From: Akebia trifoliata
Taxonomy: Eukaryota > Streptophyta > Magnoliopsida > Ranunculales > Lardizabalaceae
Direction: 5' to 3'
DNA: 64,000 nt
NCBI GenBank assembly: GCA_017979445.1
Contig: CM030707.1
Location: forward strand, 26,195,756 to 26,259,755
Each line of letters opens with the position of its first letter. The stretch's first letter is position 1. The translations under genes and the position numbers were made by a program. Positions 24,620 through 37,081 of this stretch are shown here, one piece after another. The notes beneath the pieces were generated by a model, which saw nothing but the letters and a program-made list of their open reading frames with translations, was not told the origin of the DNA and made no database searches.

Positions 24620-25560
24620 TCACACTTGTCGTCCTACTCAAACTGGACGTTTTTCTGTGTCAATTTTGTCAATGGTGCTGCAAGAGTAGAGAATTCCTTA
24701 ATAAATCTTTTATAGTAACCAATCATCCCAAGAAAATTTCTAATATCTATCACTGTCTTCGGCTATTTCTATGTCAATACGGTTTCAACCTTAGAAGGGT
24801 CTATTGCTATCCCTTCATTGGACACCATGTGTCCTAGGGATTTTACTTTATGGAGGTAGAACTCACATTTGCTAAACTCAACATATAGCTTATGCTTTCG
24901 TAAAATATGTAGTGTGACTCTAAGGTGTCTCTCGTGATCCTCTCTCGACGTAGAATAAATTATGATGTCATCTATGAACACAATGACAAATTTGTCGAAG
25001 TACTCCCAAAATATGCAGTGCATCAGGTCCATAAATACTACCGGTGCATTTGTCAGACCGAAAGGCATCACTAGATACTCGAAGTGTCCTAGCTTGGTCC
25101 GAAATGCAGTCTTCAGGATATCCGCCTCCCGGATTCTCAACTGGTGGTATTTGGATCGCAAGTCGATCTTAAAGAAGTACTGGGCATCTTGTAATTGATC
25201 AAACAGATTATTGATGCATGGAAGGGGGTACTTATTCTTGATGGTTACTTAATTTAGCTTTCAATAGTCAATATATAATCGAAGTGACCCATCCTTCTTC
25301 TTGACAAACAAAATCGATACTCCCCAAAGTGAGGAACTTGGTCGAATAAACCCCAACTTAGTAAGCTCATCAATTTGTGCTTTTAACTCTCGGATTTCTA
25401 CCGAGGCCATTCGATATGGTGTAATGGAGATAGGCCCTATGCTTGGTACCAAATTGATAGAAAACTTTATATCACGATATGGTGGCAAATCCAGTAATTT
25501 TTCTGAATAAACATCTCTAAATTTCTTGACTACCTCTACCATATCCGCGACGTCTCTAGC
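24620..25560 (-). pseudogene. Del-B reverse transcriptase region
   Basis: Two open minus-strand pieces. 25542-25261 has the RT N-terminus (GPISITPYRMA, IDELTKLGFIRPSSS, FVKKKDGSLR). 25161-24769 has the palm, with [14 protein letters not shown], the catalytic FIDDIIIYS and [19 protein letters not shown]. The gap between the pieces contains stops and a frame change. The catalytic Asp pair is retained. Confidence 0.8.
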
Positions 25561-25589
25561 TTCGATACACTCAAAGTTCCCAACTAATT

Positions 25590-26087
25590 GTATAAATGAC
25601 CGTCTGTTTTATACTTGGATCTTCGAAACTTGACTCTCGGATATCTTGGCCTTCTAAAGACTACTGATTTCACGAAACAATCGAAATGGACATGGTTCTG
25701 TACTAGCCAATCCATCCATAATATGACATCAAATTCGCAACAATCTAATGTCATGAAGTCGGTAGTCATCTCCTATTCCTCTATCATAATTACACAGTTT
25801 CAACATAGTTTCTAGGCTATATGTTGGTCTCCTAATGGTGTAGATAGTTTCAGTACTCAACCTGTGTTAGTAATTTCTAATTCTAACAACCATGTTATCT
25901 CAATGGAAATGTATGATCTAGAGGAACCGATATCAAATAAAACTCGAATCTTAACATTAGAAATTAATATTATACCTTCCAATACCCCGTCCGAAATAAG
26001 TATTTCCTCCTGGATCAGATGATAAACCCTACCTTGGGGTCTGCGAATCCCCCCTACCTGTGATTGTGATAAAGGGTAGTTCCTCAT
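25590..26087 (-). pseudogene. Del-B protease with altered active site
   Basis: The minus frame gives VLFDIGSSRSYIS: the aspartic protease triplet D-T-G is D-I-G. The CCEFDVILWMD block follows in a second frame at 25769-25584. It lies between the gag knuckle and RT. The substitution alone would be expected to abolish or cripple cleavage. Confidence 0.75.
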
Positions 26088-28436
26088 GATATGTCCTACC
26101 TGACCACATGTGAAGCATGTTAATGGTCCCGTCTGTATGGGCCTCGATGGGGCGAGTAATTAGTAAACTAAAGTTGGTGGTCTTAGAATCTACTTGGTCC
26201 CCTTGGCCCTACTGGTCTCACTAGAGCCCCAACGGGTCCATAACTTGGCGGCATAGGAGCTCGATATTATGGGTCCAAAGGTATTTGATTGGGAATACAT
26301 CGGCCTTTTGGCCGGATCAAATTTGGAAAAAAAAAGAAGCCTAAGGTCAACTGGTTTGCCCCTTCGAAGTCTGTGGCTCCATCTCTTATCGTTTAACCCT
26401 CTGAGCTTGATTCACTGTGTCTCTATAGCTAGTGGTCTCAATCATTGACATTTTAACCTTTAGGTAGGGTCGCAGTCCTCTGAAAAATCTACGGGCCTTC
26501 TATAAATCGATCGGAATGAGCTCGGGCGCCTATCTTGACAATCTAGTAATTCTTAGCTCATAATCTGTAATGGATAAATTGCCTTTCACCAACCCTAAAA
26601 ATTACTGATGTTTAATCTCTCGGGCCATCTTGGATATGAATTTGTCAAGGAATATCCTCTCAAATTCGACCCACTCGAAAGGTCCATCCCCTAAAACATT
26701 CATCTAGGAATGCCACCAATTGTTGGCATTCCCGTCAAACTGAAATGTAGCCACCGTTACCCACTAGTCTCTCGGGCACTGCATGGTACTCAAAATCTCT
26801 AGGGTCCTAAAACCCACTCTTCAACCTCAATCGGGTTGGAAGAACCTCTAAATCTTAGTAAACGTAGTCGTTGGAAATTTTGTAACCACATCTCTGGATC
26901 TGTCTATGCCTAGGGTGGGGGAGTTCTCGCAACCCTCAACGATACAACCTGTGGTTATGGTTCATGTGGTTGCTCTTTGATGAGTGTCTCCAAACACTCA
27001 ATTATACGCACATTTTTCGGATATTTATCTTGATTTTTGTACCTATTTCTCTATATTAAGATAATAATCATGATAAGCCTCAAACCACCACGTTGCATGT
27101 TAATTAGGCTTAATTATATATAAATAAATTCATTTACTAGATAAATTTAATTACGTGTGTTTCTTGTGCAGAAAATCAACAATTTGGAATCAAAATCTCA
27201 AGGCAAAAGCATTTGGGCCCACTTTGGAATGCCCTAACACTTTGGAATGCCCTAATCCTTTGGAATGCCCTAATCCTTAACTCATATTCTCCTCTTTTGT
27301 CTTTTTGTGCAAAGAAAAGTGGAGGCTACTTTTAGACTCTTCTACACACATTTTTCTCTATAAATAGAGCCTTCATTTCTAGAGAAAGGGTCCCATCTTG
27401 GTTCTCTTATCCAAGACTCCTTTAATCTAAGGCTCTTTGCCTATTCTCTTATTTTTTGTATTTTCATTTTCTAATTATTTTCTTTTGGTTAAATAGTCTT
27501 GTAAGAAGTAGAAGAAGATGAAGTTGTAATTTTCTCCATGAAATGAAGAAAAGTTCTTTCATCTCTTATCTTCCCTCTCTTGCAATGACATTAGGCTAAG
27601 TTCCCCTCCATTGGAGAGTGGAAAAGCCTAGAGCAAGTTCTTGTGTTATTTCTAATTTTATGCCTTTCTTTTATTTAAAATGCTTATGAATTCTCTTTAA
27701 GTTTCTTGCACATTTTATTCTTAATATAGATACTTTATGCTTAGATTAGATCAAGATAAAGTATGCTTAAATTAGATAATTTGTAGTAAGAAGTTCTCAA
27801 GAAATTCTACTTTGTTTTTGTTCCTTTATTTCATTTTAATTGTAAAACTTTCCGATCTAAGGAGCTAACACCAAGCCCTTATGATTGAGTTATAAAAAGG
27901 CTAGAGACTAGAAATTGCTCATTAACATGTTTTAGGTAGATCCACCTCCAATGGTGTTTTAATTCATAAGTTTACTTGCTTTTAATTTCATTTACTTTAG
28001 TTTATTTTCTAGCAATTTTACATCTTCTTATAAGTTCAAAAATACAAAGAAAAACAGTTTTAATTCCTTTTAGTTAATTTGAATTTTATCTTCTTAGCTT
28101 AGCTCTATTCCTCCTTTCTCTTGGGTTCGATCCCCTACTTGCCCCACAAGTAAGGTAAAACTAAGATTATTATTAACTCCGGTGAGAAGAACAACGATAG
28201 TCTCATCACTCTTGTGGTGGAATAGGGTCGGTTCCTTGTGAAGAAGCCTGGTGTTCTTTCAACTCAGCCACCTCTTCGACTAGTCTAGTCCGTGGCTCGA
28301 GCATCTCCTTTCTAAACTTGTTCTGGGACTCAATTATTTGTCTCATAAACAACATTAGCTGCGCTATCGGATTGGGGGTCTGATTCGACGTCTGTCTCTC
28401 CTCTACTGTGTTTCGACCTCTATTTCATCCATTCAT
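26088..28436 (-). pseudogene. Del-B gag, split by a solo LTR
   Basis: By homology with Del-A the start is ATG 28436-28434. The frame is interrupted by the family E solo LTR (26978-28208) and resumes toward 26090. The nucleocapsid knuckle reads CFTCGQVGHIMRNY; the last zinc-ligand Cys is Tyr. Multiple stops are present. Confidence 0.7.
26978..28208 (+). mobile_element. Solo LTR, family E, in Del-B gag
   Basis: 1,231 bp from TGATGAG to CTCATCA with perfect TSD CTCTT (26973-26977 and 28209-28213). It is collinear with 5847-7034. It carries extra short repeats of 'TTTGGAATGCCCTAA' near 27221-27275, which account for most of the length difference. A TATAAATA box is at 27359-27366. Confidence 0.9.
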
Positions 28437-28525
28437 TTCGTTTCTATTTATCACCAACAAGACATTTATCAACATAAGGCTAAAGTCGTTCTTATGAAAG
28501 CATCAATTGCTATTTTAACTAGGAA

Positions 28526-29191
28526 TTGAGAGATTAGTTAGAGATAGACTCTATCTCTAAGAGACCTAATCAAACGTTAATCTTGTCAATAAAACTATTT
28601 AAAAAGGGAACTCTACTACCCAGTATCATAAGTCTTGAGAAATCGTAGAAAACATAGGTCAAAAACTCTCTAAATTTTTTTCAATACCTTAAATCCAGAG
28701 TCCCAAGTCAATACATGACCCTCATCCCTAATTTTTAATCTAAAAACACCAAAAACCTTTTTTAAAAAATCCAAAAGGCCAGCAAACAGTCAAATCTAGA
28801 CAAGACGAAACTTTCATTTCAAAGATCAGGAGTAAATCTAGAAGCAAGGACAAATTAATAAGATTCACATGGAACGTTCACCGCTAGGTTGTAAGGGAAC
28901 ATATCATCGCAATCACTTAGGTAAAAATAAAATTAATTTTTCTTATTTTTATTCTAGATTTAGATTATTTTTGCAATGTAAATATTTGAGAAGAGTAAAA
29001 ATCGATTTTCGTCAGGCAAGATTAGTGACTAACATCTTCTTATCCTGTAACCTGATTCTCGTACCCATAATCTCTTCGTAGTTTTGTGTTTCGTATTCGT
29101 TTAGAGTCATCTTTGGCTCCTAGACCATAAAACTAAGTGGCGGCTCCCAAAAAAAAATCAGATCGGTACCCATGGATCGGAGGTGTTTTCA
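28526..29191 (+). repeat. Family B LTR fragment (3' part)
   Basis: Aligns with about 37470-38129 of the 3' LTR, including GATTAGTTAGAGATAGA, CATAATCTCTTCGTA and the terminal TTTTCA. It starts abruptly where Del-B homology stops, marking a deletion or recombination joint. Confidence 0.75.
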
Positions 29192-30201
29192 ATATAGCAT
29201 GCATTACATTGACTAAAATCAGACCTTATTGCACCCAAATACTAGATTGATCAAGATGATTCTTAAAGTAGATGTTATCATATTGATGTATTTGAAGTTA
29301 TTGACTAAGAATGACAAAGTCCACATCTGAAGAATAAGCCATCATATTTTTTATTCTTGAAAAGAAAGATTCTTGAAGTTCTCAAGAGTTGAACGATTCC
29401 AACAAATATGAGGAACTCAATATTGTGGAGAGGAGTCACACTCAAGGCATTGTGTGTGAAAATTATAAAGATCAAAGATCGACCGAGACATTACATTTGT
29501 TCTAAAAATGAGACCTGACTTGACAAACCGATCAAGACATTGGGTTCCTAGAACCTTAGCCAAATCAAATGGTGTTTCACTTGAGAAGGTTTCTTTTGGC
29601 CAAACCATTCCCTTTTGTACCTACAAAATATTTATATAAAAAAAATTTCTTTAGCCAAAGGTTGTCGAGCTAAATCTTTGAGATCATTAAGAAAAAAAAA
29701 ACCCATTAGGTTGAAAACTTGCAAGAGTGACCTAGGCAAAAATCAAAGTCCCCTAAAAAAAGAAAACAACAGCCTACTAAGTGAAAAACCTAAAAAAGGT
29801 GACCTAGGCAAAACTAGGGCATCAAAAGGAGAATCCCATTGAGCTGAAAATCATTAAGAAATATTTAAGCAAAAGCAATGATAAGTATCATAACGTGTTC
29901 AAGCAACAACAACATTAATCTTCCAGTAAATAACTCATCTCCTACTAAGATAACATCGAAGCTGAAAGAGACATTAACGACATCTCAAACATATTGGATC
30001 TTCAAGAGTAGGCCTACTTGCCGAAGTATTTCAAAAGGGAAGAGGTAGGATATTGACTCATTTTGAAGGATATGATCTTCTATTCCAATCTTTATCAAAA
30101 TTTTAAGTTCAGCTCGAGCATCTCTCAAAAGTAAAGAAAATAATAAATTCCTTATTGTGCGTATGATAATCTTAAGAATCTTAAAAATTTAAGGGAATGT
30201 C
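29192..30201 (+). other. Ogre-B internal DNA with short tandem repeats; no gene
   Basis: No frame with a recognisable domain. 29696-29830 has two roughly 67-bp units of the type CC(A/T)..TAGGTTGAAAAC...GTGACCTAGGCAAAA. From memory, similar 'GTCGAAAACCCG...GACTTAGGCAAAAA' repeats sit between integrase and 3' LTR in plant Tat/Ogre elements. This supports plus orientation. Confidence 0.5.
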
Positions 30202-31757
30202 TGAAAGCGGCCTCGATTCGTGGGATGTGCAGATCTGATTTTGATTTTTGAGATTTGGGAGTCGCTACCTAGTTATTACGGTCTAGGAATCAAATATTGA
30301 CTCTACCAATAGATAAGATACTGATCTACATATAAAATAGGTTCGGGGATCAGGTTACGGGGTTGGAAGGTGTTAGGCACCAACCCCGCCTGACAAACGC
30401 CGGTCTCTACTTGTTTCAAATAATACTACATTGCAAAATAGACCTAAAAATAATAAAAATAATTACCAAGCAGATTACGACGATTTTCTCAGTACTGGCA
30501 GAGAGTTTCCTTGTTATTCCTCCATCATTGGATTTATTTCTGATCTTCAAGTTGAAGTATCTTTCTTCTAAATTTGAGTATTTTCTGACTTTTTTAAGGG
30601 ATTTCTAGGTATTTTTAGAGGTTTTCTAGGAGTTTTTTAAGTAAAAGATGGGGTTTGGATAATAGGTAAGGAGTTAGGACTTCAAAATTAGGATTTAGAG
30701 AAGGTTAGGGAGACTTTTTGACCTATTTTTTATAGGATTTATTTTGACTTGTAAAATTAGGTTGTGGAGGTTCTATATTTATAGAGGTTTTTGGAAGAAT
30801 TAGGGTTTGACTAGGTCTCCTTTTAGATAAGGTGAATTAGGGTTTTGACTTAAGTCTTATTTGATTTATTAGGTTTTTTTAGATTAGGATTTTAATTAGG
30901 GTTTTGACTTAAGTCTTATGAGATTGACTCGGTCTTTTAAATCAGGATTTTTTTTAATCTTACGTACAATGAAAGAATATATTTTTAAGTTTTGTGGAGA
31001 ACCCCCTAATTATATCTTTAATTATTTTGACCCCTAGATGGAAGGGTCTTTTAATAAATATTAGGGGGCTTCACTTAAATAAGTGGGTAACCATCAACAA
31101 TTTTGCCTGAAGGCTTGATTGATTAATTTTCTTGATTCATATTTTTAAATTAATTTTTTTAAAGTTTCACTTTACATTCATTAATGTTTTATTTATTAAT
31201 TTCAAAATTTAAAACTTTTAAAATTTGAAAATTATTATTTTGCCCCTGAAGAAAACTTTTACATTTCAGGTTGTTTTTCGATGTTCTGAAATGTTTTGGA
31301 ATCGATATTTTATAAGGAATTCAATGGGATTATCAGTTTGTGTCACTTATAAAATTTTTGGCATGAAATGATTGCCAACCCTTATGAGAGGCATTTTAGT
31401 AATTTTGTCGAATTTGGTGAAAATTGACAAAATTGTTTATTTGATTTCATTTTGTTGTTTTATGTGTTTGAAATGATTTTTCTAAGCATAAATGGGGCTC
31501 TAAGAATGTTTTTGATGTTAGGGATATTTTGGTAATTTAGTCATTTTTTAGTGATTTTTATCGTAAAGTTTCTTTTTGTCTGCAAAATGATGATTTCTAT
31601 GTTTTTTTGTTATATTTTCCTGGCGTAGCATGGTTTCTACAGTTTTGTTAGTTTGAGATACTTCATCCGAATTTTTGAAACATATCTAGCAACAAAATAG
31701 AGCATTAGAATATCATCCATCATTGGGAACCGTTGCAATCGGGTTGACGAGTTGGTT

Positions 31758-34700
31758 TGTGGTGCCCCGCCAAATGCTAACACAAATCCCAAAGCCAAAT
31801 CTCAAGGTACTAGGTGGCATCTCGAAATTTCGGCATGGCCTCCTCTGTATATGTTAGCGTTCAACGGAACACAACACCTGATAAACAAAGTTATAACAAA
31901 ATTTTTATATAAAGATGTAAATACAGGAATAACAGCGGAAGACTAATTACATCTAACATGTAAATAGATCAGAGTGCGGAAGTTTAGCGATGATACATGC
32001 TTACAAAAGTCCAACTTCACTCTAACACAACCCTAACACTCAACTTCAAAATATGTATACACCTGGACGAAACTGACTACACAAAAAGGGTATGGCCCTG
32101 GTGCTCATCGAGCAACAAATTCTGGCCGTCGATCTGACCGACCAGGTATTCCTCACTTATCGACTCTGCGCCTACCTCCGTAACTACAAGTGCTGAAGCT
32201 AAAAAAATAGGAAAGAAAGGATGAGTAACAATGGTTACCCAATAGGTCCATAAGCAATTCCTACTAATAACCCTCCCTAAACATGATCGAATAAAGCATA
32301 CTGAACATTTTAACACATGTAAGGTTTTACAGAATAAAATACGATCAACTAGTACATATAGCCAGGGATGAGCAACTAAACAGTTTTAAAGTTTCACATA
32401 GCATCAATCATCCATACTCATTTTTCATTTTCCATTTTATGCAAATACAGTTGTTGACAACATTGAAATAATAGACATGCTTTTCGGTTTATAATTCGAA
32501 ATATAACAACAGATACATAATACAAGTGGTGGAGTATTGGAATTAAAGAGTTGGGATTCATGACTGGATCGCTCCCAGTCGGGACATGATATTCCTCAAT
32601 AACATTGTAGTTCCTGATTTTGTGGCTGGTCGTTGTTTACCACGCTTGCGGGACCATTTATCAGGCTCAGGTTGGCCGTTTGACGTGACCGTAAGCAATG
32701 GGTCTCTTTTCGATGTGTCAGAACGTTCGACTACTACTAGATTGTCAGTGATCACTGACCAATCATCTTCGTCTGTACCTATCAGGTGTGCATGTGATTC
32801 CTAAATGACACTCCACTCGTATACGACCACCTTTATAATACACGTTCACTGGTAAATATAAGAAAGGAATGGGCTCGAATTCCAATTGTGACTCCACTCT
32901 TATACGCGTCCCATACCACGTATGAGCTTGGTGGTCCCTACCGTACATCCCAGGATAGTGCACCCTTCCGGATGATGTGACACACTATTCTTTCAGGCAT
33001 TGACAAACCCTTTAACAGCTCACAAAATAGCTACGTATATATATAGTTTTTCATTTAAAACAAAAGTGAAATTAATAGAACAGCGTTGAGAATGGATATC
33101 CAGTTCCTACCATGCAACTGTGGCCACCCGGCCTAAAAATAAATAACAGTACTCAGTGCACGCGCTAACATAATCGTAAATAAACATGCAACCCTTTCAT
33201 TAATAACCTGGATATCCTTTACCAACCTACACACAACATACAATGTAAAATGCAGACATCACCCCTCGGGTGTGATTCTGACATTTTACCGTTCATTCCA
33301 TTTTCCCATTCTCTCGACATTCTCCCTTTTCATCTTTTCAAATCAACCATCCATTTTCAATCTTTCAAAGTCATTCTTTTGGTTTTTCCATTGAAAACTA
33401 TCAAAGTTTTTTCAAAAATAAGGTCTCGACGATGCACGGGACCAAAACTGTTAAAAACAAGGAAAGTTGGTAAAATTTGACTAAGTGTCGGAAACTCAAT
33501 TTTTCAAAGTTCTCGAAATTGAAAACGGGTTTTTCGAAATGAAAATCTTGATCACGAGATTCGACACCATATAGTTTTTATAATCTAATTCAAAGTAATG
33601 CGAAAGTTATTACATTTTGAAAATTTGTCGAAAACGTCAAAAACTACGTTTTGTTCTTGAAATCAAAATTCGGATTTTGATCCTTCGAGATTTGGACTTT
33701 GAAACCATTTTCATTGTTCCGAAATGGGGGGTAAAACCTTAATTTCATTAAAGAACTTAAAGTAAATGTTTTTAATGAAGTGAAGGGTGGGAAATCTAAT
33801 ATATGAAGTGGGGGAGTCAAGCCAAGAGTCAGAGCTCAGTTCTGGAGACAACTGTTTTTGTTGGTAAGTGAAGGGTGGGAAATCTAGTATAGGCAGTGGG
33901 GGAGTCAAGCCAAGAGTCAGAGCTCAGTTCTGGAGAGAACTATTTATGTCGGTGGCTGTCGGCGGCAGAATCAAGAGGCTGTTGGTGGAACCAATAGATT
34001 GGTCATCAGCAGATGTCAGTGGGACCAACGGTCCTGTCGACAGCATAAAATTTTCTCGCGTTTTATCTGTGGCAGAAGCTTCATTCTGTCGGTGGCACCG
34101 ACCCTTCCCGCCTACAGCCTGAACCTCACTTGCGATTTTTGGGTTTTTCAATCCCTTCTTTGGATCTTTGTTCCATTATTCAAATCCTTTAATCCACCCA
34201 CGAATTCAACATTTAAAACATAGATTAAACACATCAAATCCTTATTTCTAGCATGAATTTCAATTCAAACAAAGATTTCTACGATTGAAAACAAACAATA
34301 AATTTTGTTAAAACAACCTAAATGCATATTTTCAGAAATCTAAAGTTACCAATAGGAATTGAAAGTCCCCTACTTTTGTTGTGGTTGTCAATGGTGATGA
34401 ATCAACATTAAGGATCAATGTTTGGTGGCTCGAAGTCCCGAAAGTGATTGAACTCGGGTGCCTACGGAGTGGTTGGTCGTGAAACCCTCTTTGAAGGTGT
34501 TCTTCCATTTTCTAATGGCAAATAACGACTCTCCTACGATTTGGATGATGCTCCAAGTGGTTATGAACAAACCCACTTCCTGATTTTTGTGGGAAGCTAA
34601 GAAAAAAGAAAAGGAAATGGAGGTTGGATGGGGTGAGGACGTAGAACTCCACAACATCGACAATATTGCCTTCTTCGTCGAGGTTCAACTCAGCTTCTTT

Positions 34701-35233
34701 CGCTCTAGAACTTGGCGGGAATGGGTTGAAACCCTTGGGTTGAGAAGTAGATGTCGTTTGGTCCTTTGGAGAAGATGAGTAATGAATGAAATAAAAGAAA
34801 TCAAATTTCTTTTATAATAAAGTTGAGGGCATACTTGTAATTTTTCATCATTTCTAGTTTTGATTGTAACTTAACTATTCGGACTCGGAAATTGAGAAGT
34901 GAGTATACCATTTCGAATAATTTTTCATTGCGGACCTAACGGTGTCATCAAATCTTTTCGATTCTCGCTCTAACGAAATTCCACTATTTTGGATCCCACT
35001 TAACGCGAAATTCGAGGATTTTATAACTTTTTCATCCAAACTCGAATTCGAACTTGCTTACAGGCTAATGTATATATTTCGATCCTTTTGAATCTAATGG
35101 CGAAGTCAATTTTCCTTGAAATCAATCATAACAATGTTCGAGTATTTTACTCTAAATCTCTCCTTCGATTTTTTCCTCCAAATCTCACCATTTAATTTCC
35201 TCGAGATGTGAGTTGAAAATCCGGGGTGTTACA
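31758..35233 (-). mobile_element. Solo LTR of the Del family, nested in a solo LTR
   Basis: 3,476 bp from TGTGGTGCCCCGCC to CCGGGGTGTTACA, with perfect TSD TGGTT (31753-31757 and 35234-35238). The minus-strand start TGTAACACCCCGG is the classic Del/Tekay LTR start. It is the longest and most complete copy of the Del LTR here and served as reference for the Del-A and Del-B LTRs. It holds an 88-bp tandem duplication and no coding region. Confidence 0.9.
33778..33953. repeat. 88-bp tandem duplication in Del solo LTR
   Basis: Units 33778-33865 and 33866-33953 begin AAGTGAAGGGTGGGAAATCT and share GAGTCAAGCCAAGAGTCAGA. A handful of differences separate them, so the event is not the most recent. 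Confidence 0.85.
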
Positions 35234-35275
35234 TGGTTAATCAGACGAGTGCAAAAATGGGGTGTCTACAATGTC

Positions 35276-35663
35276 AATTCTTTAGTATCTCATTTTTCAG
35301 AGCACATTGTCTCTCATCCATACTTTCTAAGTGCAATTCAGTTCATCTACTTCGCAGTCAAGCTTCGATTAGAAGTCAATCTCAAATTAGGGGCATTTTC
35401 GAATAGTCACCATGATTAAAAAATTATACTCCTAATCATATGATCAAAATGAATCTTACTCTTAAATTCCATAAGTTCGGTGGAGCCCAATGCTCGTTAT
35501 GAATCTAGATGCATGATAAGACAATGTCAAAACCCAATTGATCCGAGTCCAACAACATCATAACTCTTATAAAGTAAACTCATTGGTGTGAGATCTCTAA
35601 GACATTTTACTTTTTGAAAATTTTGGTATGAATCCTCTAAAATTTTCATATATTTTTATCATA
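35276..35663 (+). other. Ogre-B internal DNA; no gene seen
   Basis: Mixed-composition sequence continuing from 30201 once the solo LTR is removed. Frames are short and show no domain. It leads into the tandem array at 35664. Confidence 0.45.
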
Positions 35664-36115
35664 TTGAGTCCAAAAATACCATGACCCCCATCATCCTGAG
35701 CTTAAAACTACCGTAGTTTAGACAATTTTGCAAGCCCAAAAATATCGTAGCTTAAATCTTGAGTTTGAAAATACAATGACTCCCAAGAATTTCGCAAATC
35801 CAAAAATACCATGGCTTTGACTTTAAGTCTAAAAATACCGTGACTCTCAACATCTTGAGCTTGAAAATATCGTGGCTCAGACGATTTCTCAAGCCAGGAG
35901 ATACCGTGGTTCTAACGATTTTCCAAGTCCAAGAACATCACGCCTCCCTTCAATTATCCTGAGTCCGAAGATACCACGAATTTTTCAATCATTTTGAGCC
36001 CGGTAATACCATGGTTTCTAGTTCATCAAAGTACAATCATATTCATCTCAAGACTTCATTGAGTTGCAGCCTGAAGATACCAAGGCTTCACCATCTAGAG
36101 TTCGAAAATACTGAA
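35664..36115 (+). repeat. Degenerate minisatellite upstream of the Ogre-B 3' LTR
   Basis: About a dozen irregular units of roughly 29-45 bp share the core AAAATACCRTGRCTC. The core is preceded by words like TTTTGCAAGCCC or TCTTGAGCTTG. The array lies within 500 bp of the purine tract and 3' LTR. The 3' untranslated region of Tat/Ogre elements is known to carry variable tandem repeats that can seed satellites. Confidence 0.75.
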
Positions 36116-36565
36116 ATTATGTTCATTCCAATCTAAGTTTATATCATTTTATCATCATATGCCTTCCCCCACATGTATACTATTTGCAAAAAAAATTTAA
36201 GTTTTATTGACGTTTTATCATATTTTGTCAACGAAAGTTTTGAAATTCTTAGACCTGACACCTTTAATTGAAGAGGGTTTTATATTCGATGATCCGATCA
36301 ATGCTCAAAACATTACACAAGCACACATTGTACTTTACTTTGATCTTATCGAGGTTTAATATGTTTTTATCATTTTTTGTCAACAAAATATCACACTCTA
36401 AGACCTGGCATTTTTTAATCCAGGGAGAACTTTGTCCTTAAGGACCCGGACACCCCGACGAATAGTCGAATCAGGCCACAAAATGGAATGTCATTGACTT
36501 TGACATTTGGATAACGTACTATCTACCAAATAGATTCGCAATCTAGTTTGCTTAAACCCCCTGTC

Positions 36566-36578
36566 TAAGAGGAGCATC
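36566..36578 (+). other. Decayed polypurine tract of Ogre-B
   Basis: TCTAAGAGGAGCATC directly precedes the LTR start TGTAGACACCCC. It resembles an AAGGGGGGCAT-type tract with substitutions. Confidence 0.5.
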
Positions 36579-37046
36579 TGTAGACACCCCATTTTTACGA
36601 TCGTTTGATTCAACAACTCGTCACTTGATTGCTGCTATTCTTGATAATGGATGAATATTCTAAAAGTTTTTCTTTGTTACTAAACATGTTTCCAAAGTTC
36701 AGATAAGATATTTAACGCAAACAAACCTTAAAAATTGCTTAGGAAAATATGACTCAAAACATTAAAAAAAATCATCATTTTAAGATTAAAATAAGCTTTA
36801 CAATAAAAATCATCAAAAAATTGATTAAATTACTAAAATACCCCTGACACTAAAATACTTCTATAAGCTATATTACACTTAGGAAAACTCTTTTGAACAC
36901 AGAAAATGACAATTTCAAGCTAAATAAATCGTTTCACTAATTTTCACAAAATTTGATAAAATTATCAAAATACCCCTTGTCCCACTATACCTATTTAATA
37001 CAAAAAATTATAAATGACACAAATCGATAATCTCAATGAATTCTTT

Positions 37047-37081
<35 letters not shown>

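Larger units (their letters stand above)
20100..28525 (-). mobile_element. Del-B: older Tekay/Del-like chromovirus
   Basis: Same family and gene order as Del-A but more decayed: gag near 28436, then protease, RT, RNase H, integrase, chromodomain remnant, purine tract at 22601 and 3' LTR 22600-20100. The leader is homologous to Del-A only to about 28525, where an Ogre-B LTR fragment begins, so PBS and 5' LTR are lost. Its 3' LTR is broken by Del-A at 20099/20100. A family E solo LTR interrupts gag. Confidence 0.75.
30202..35270 (-). mobile_element. Solo LTR, family B, itself interrupted
   Basis: TGAAAGCGG at 30202 to GGGGTGTCTACA at 35270, with perfect TSD ATGTC (30197-30201 and 35271-35275). 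Subtracting the inner solo LTR and its TSD leaves 1,588 bp, the same as the 1,591-bp copy at 17209. Orientation is minus, opposite to Ogre-B. Confidence 0.9.

Noticed and set aside
30363..30608. 81-codon plus-strand frame in the family B solo LTR
   Set aside because: LTRs of this family are non-coding and the frame is not open in the other copies.
37049..37078. A run of about 30 A considered as a retrogene or LINE tail
   Set aside because: It lies inside the family B LTR and no LINE or cDNA sequence precedes it.
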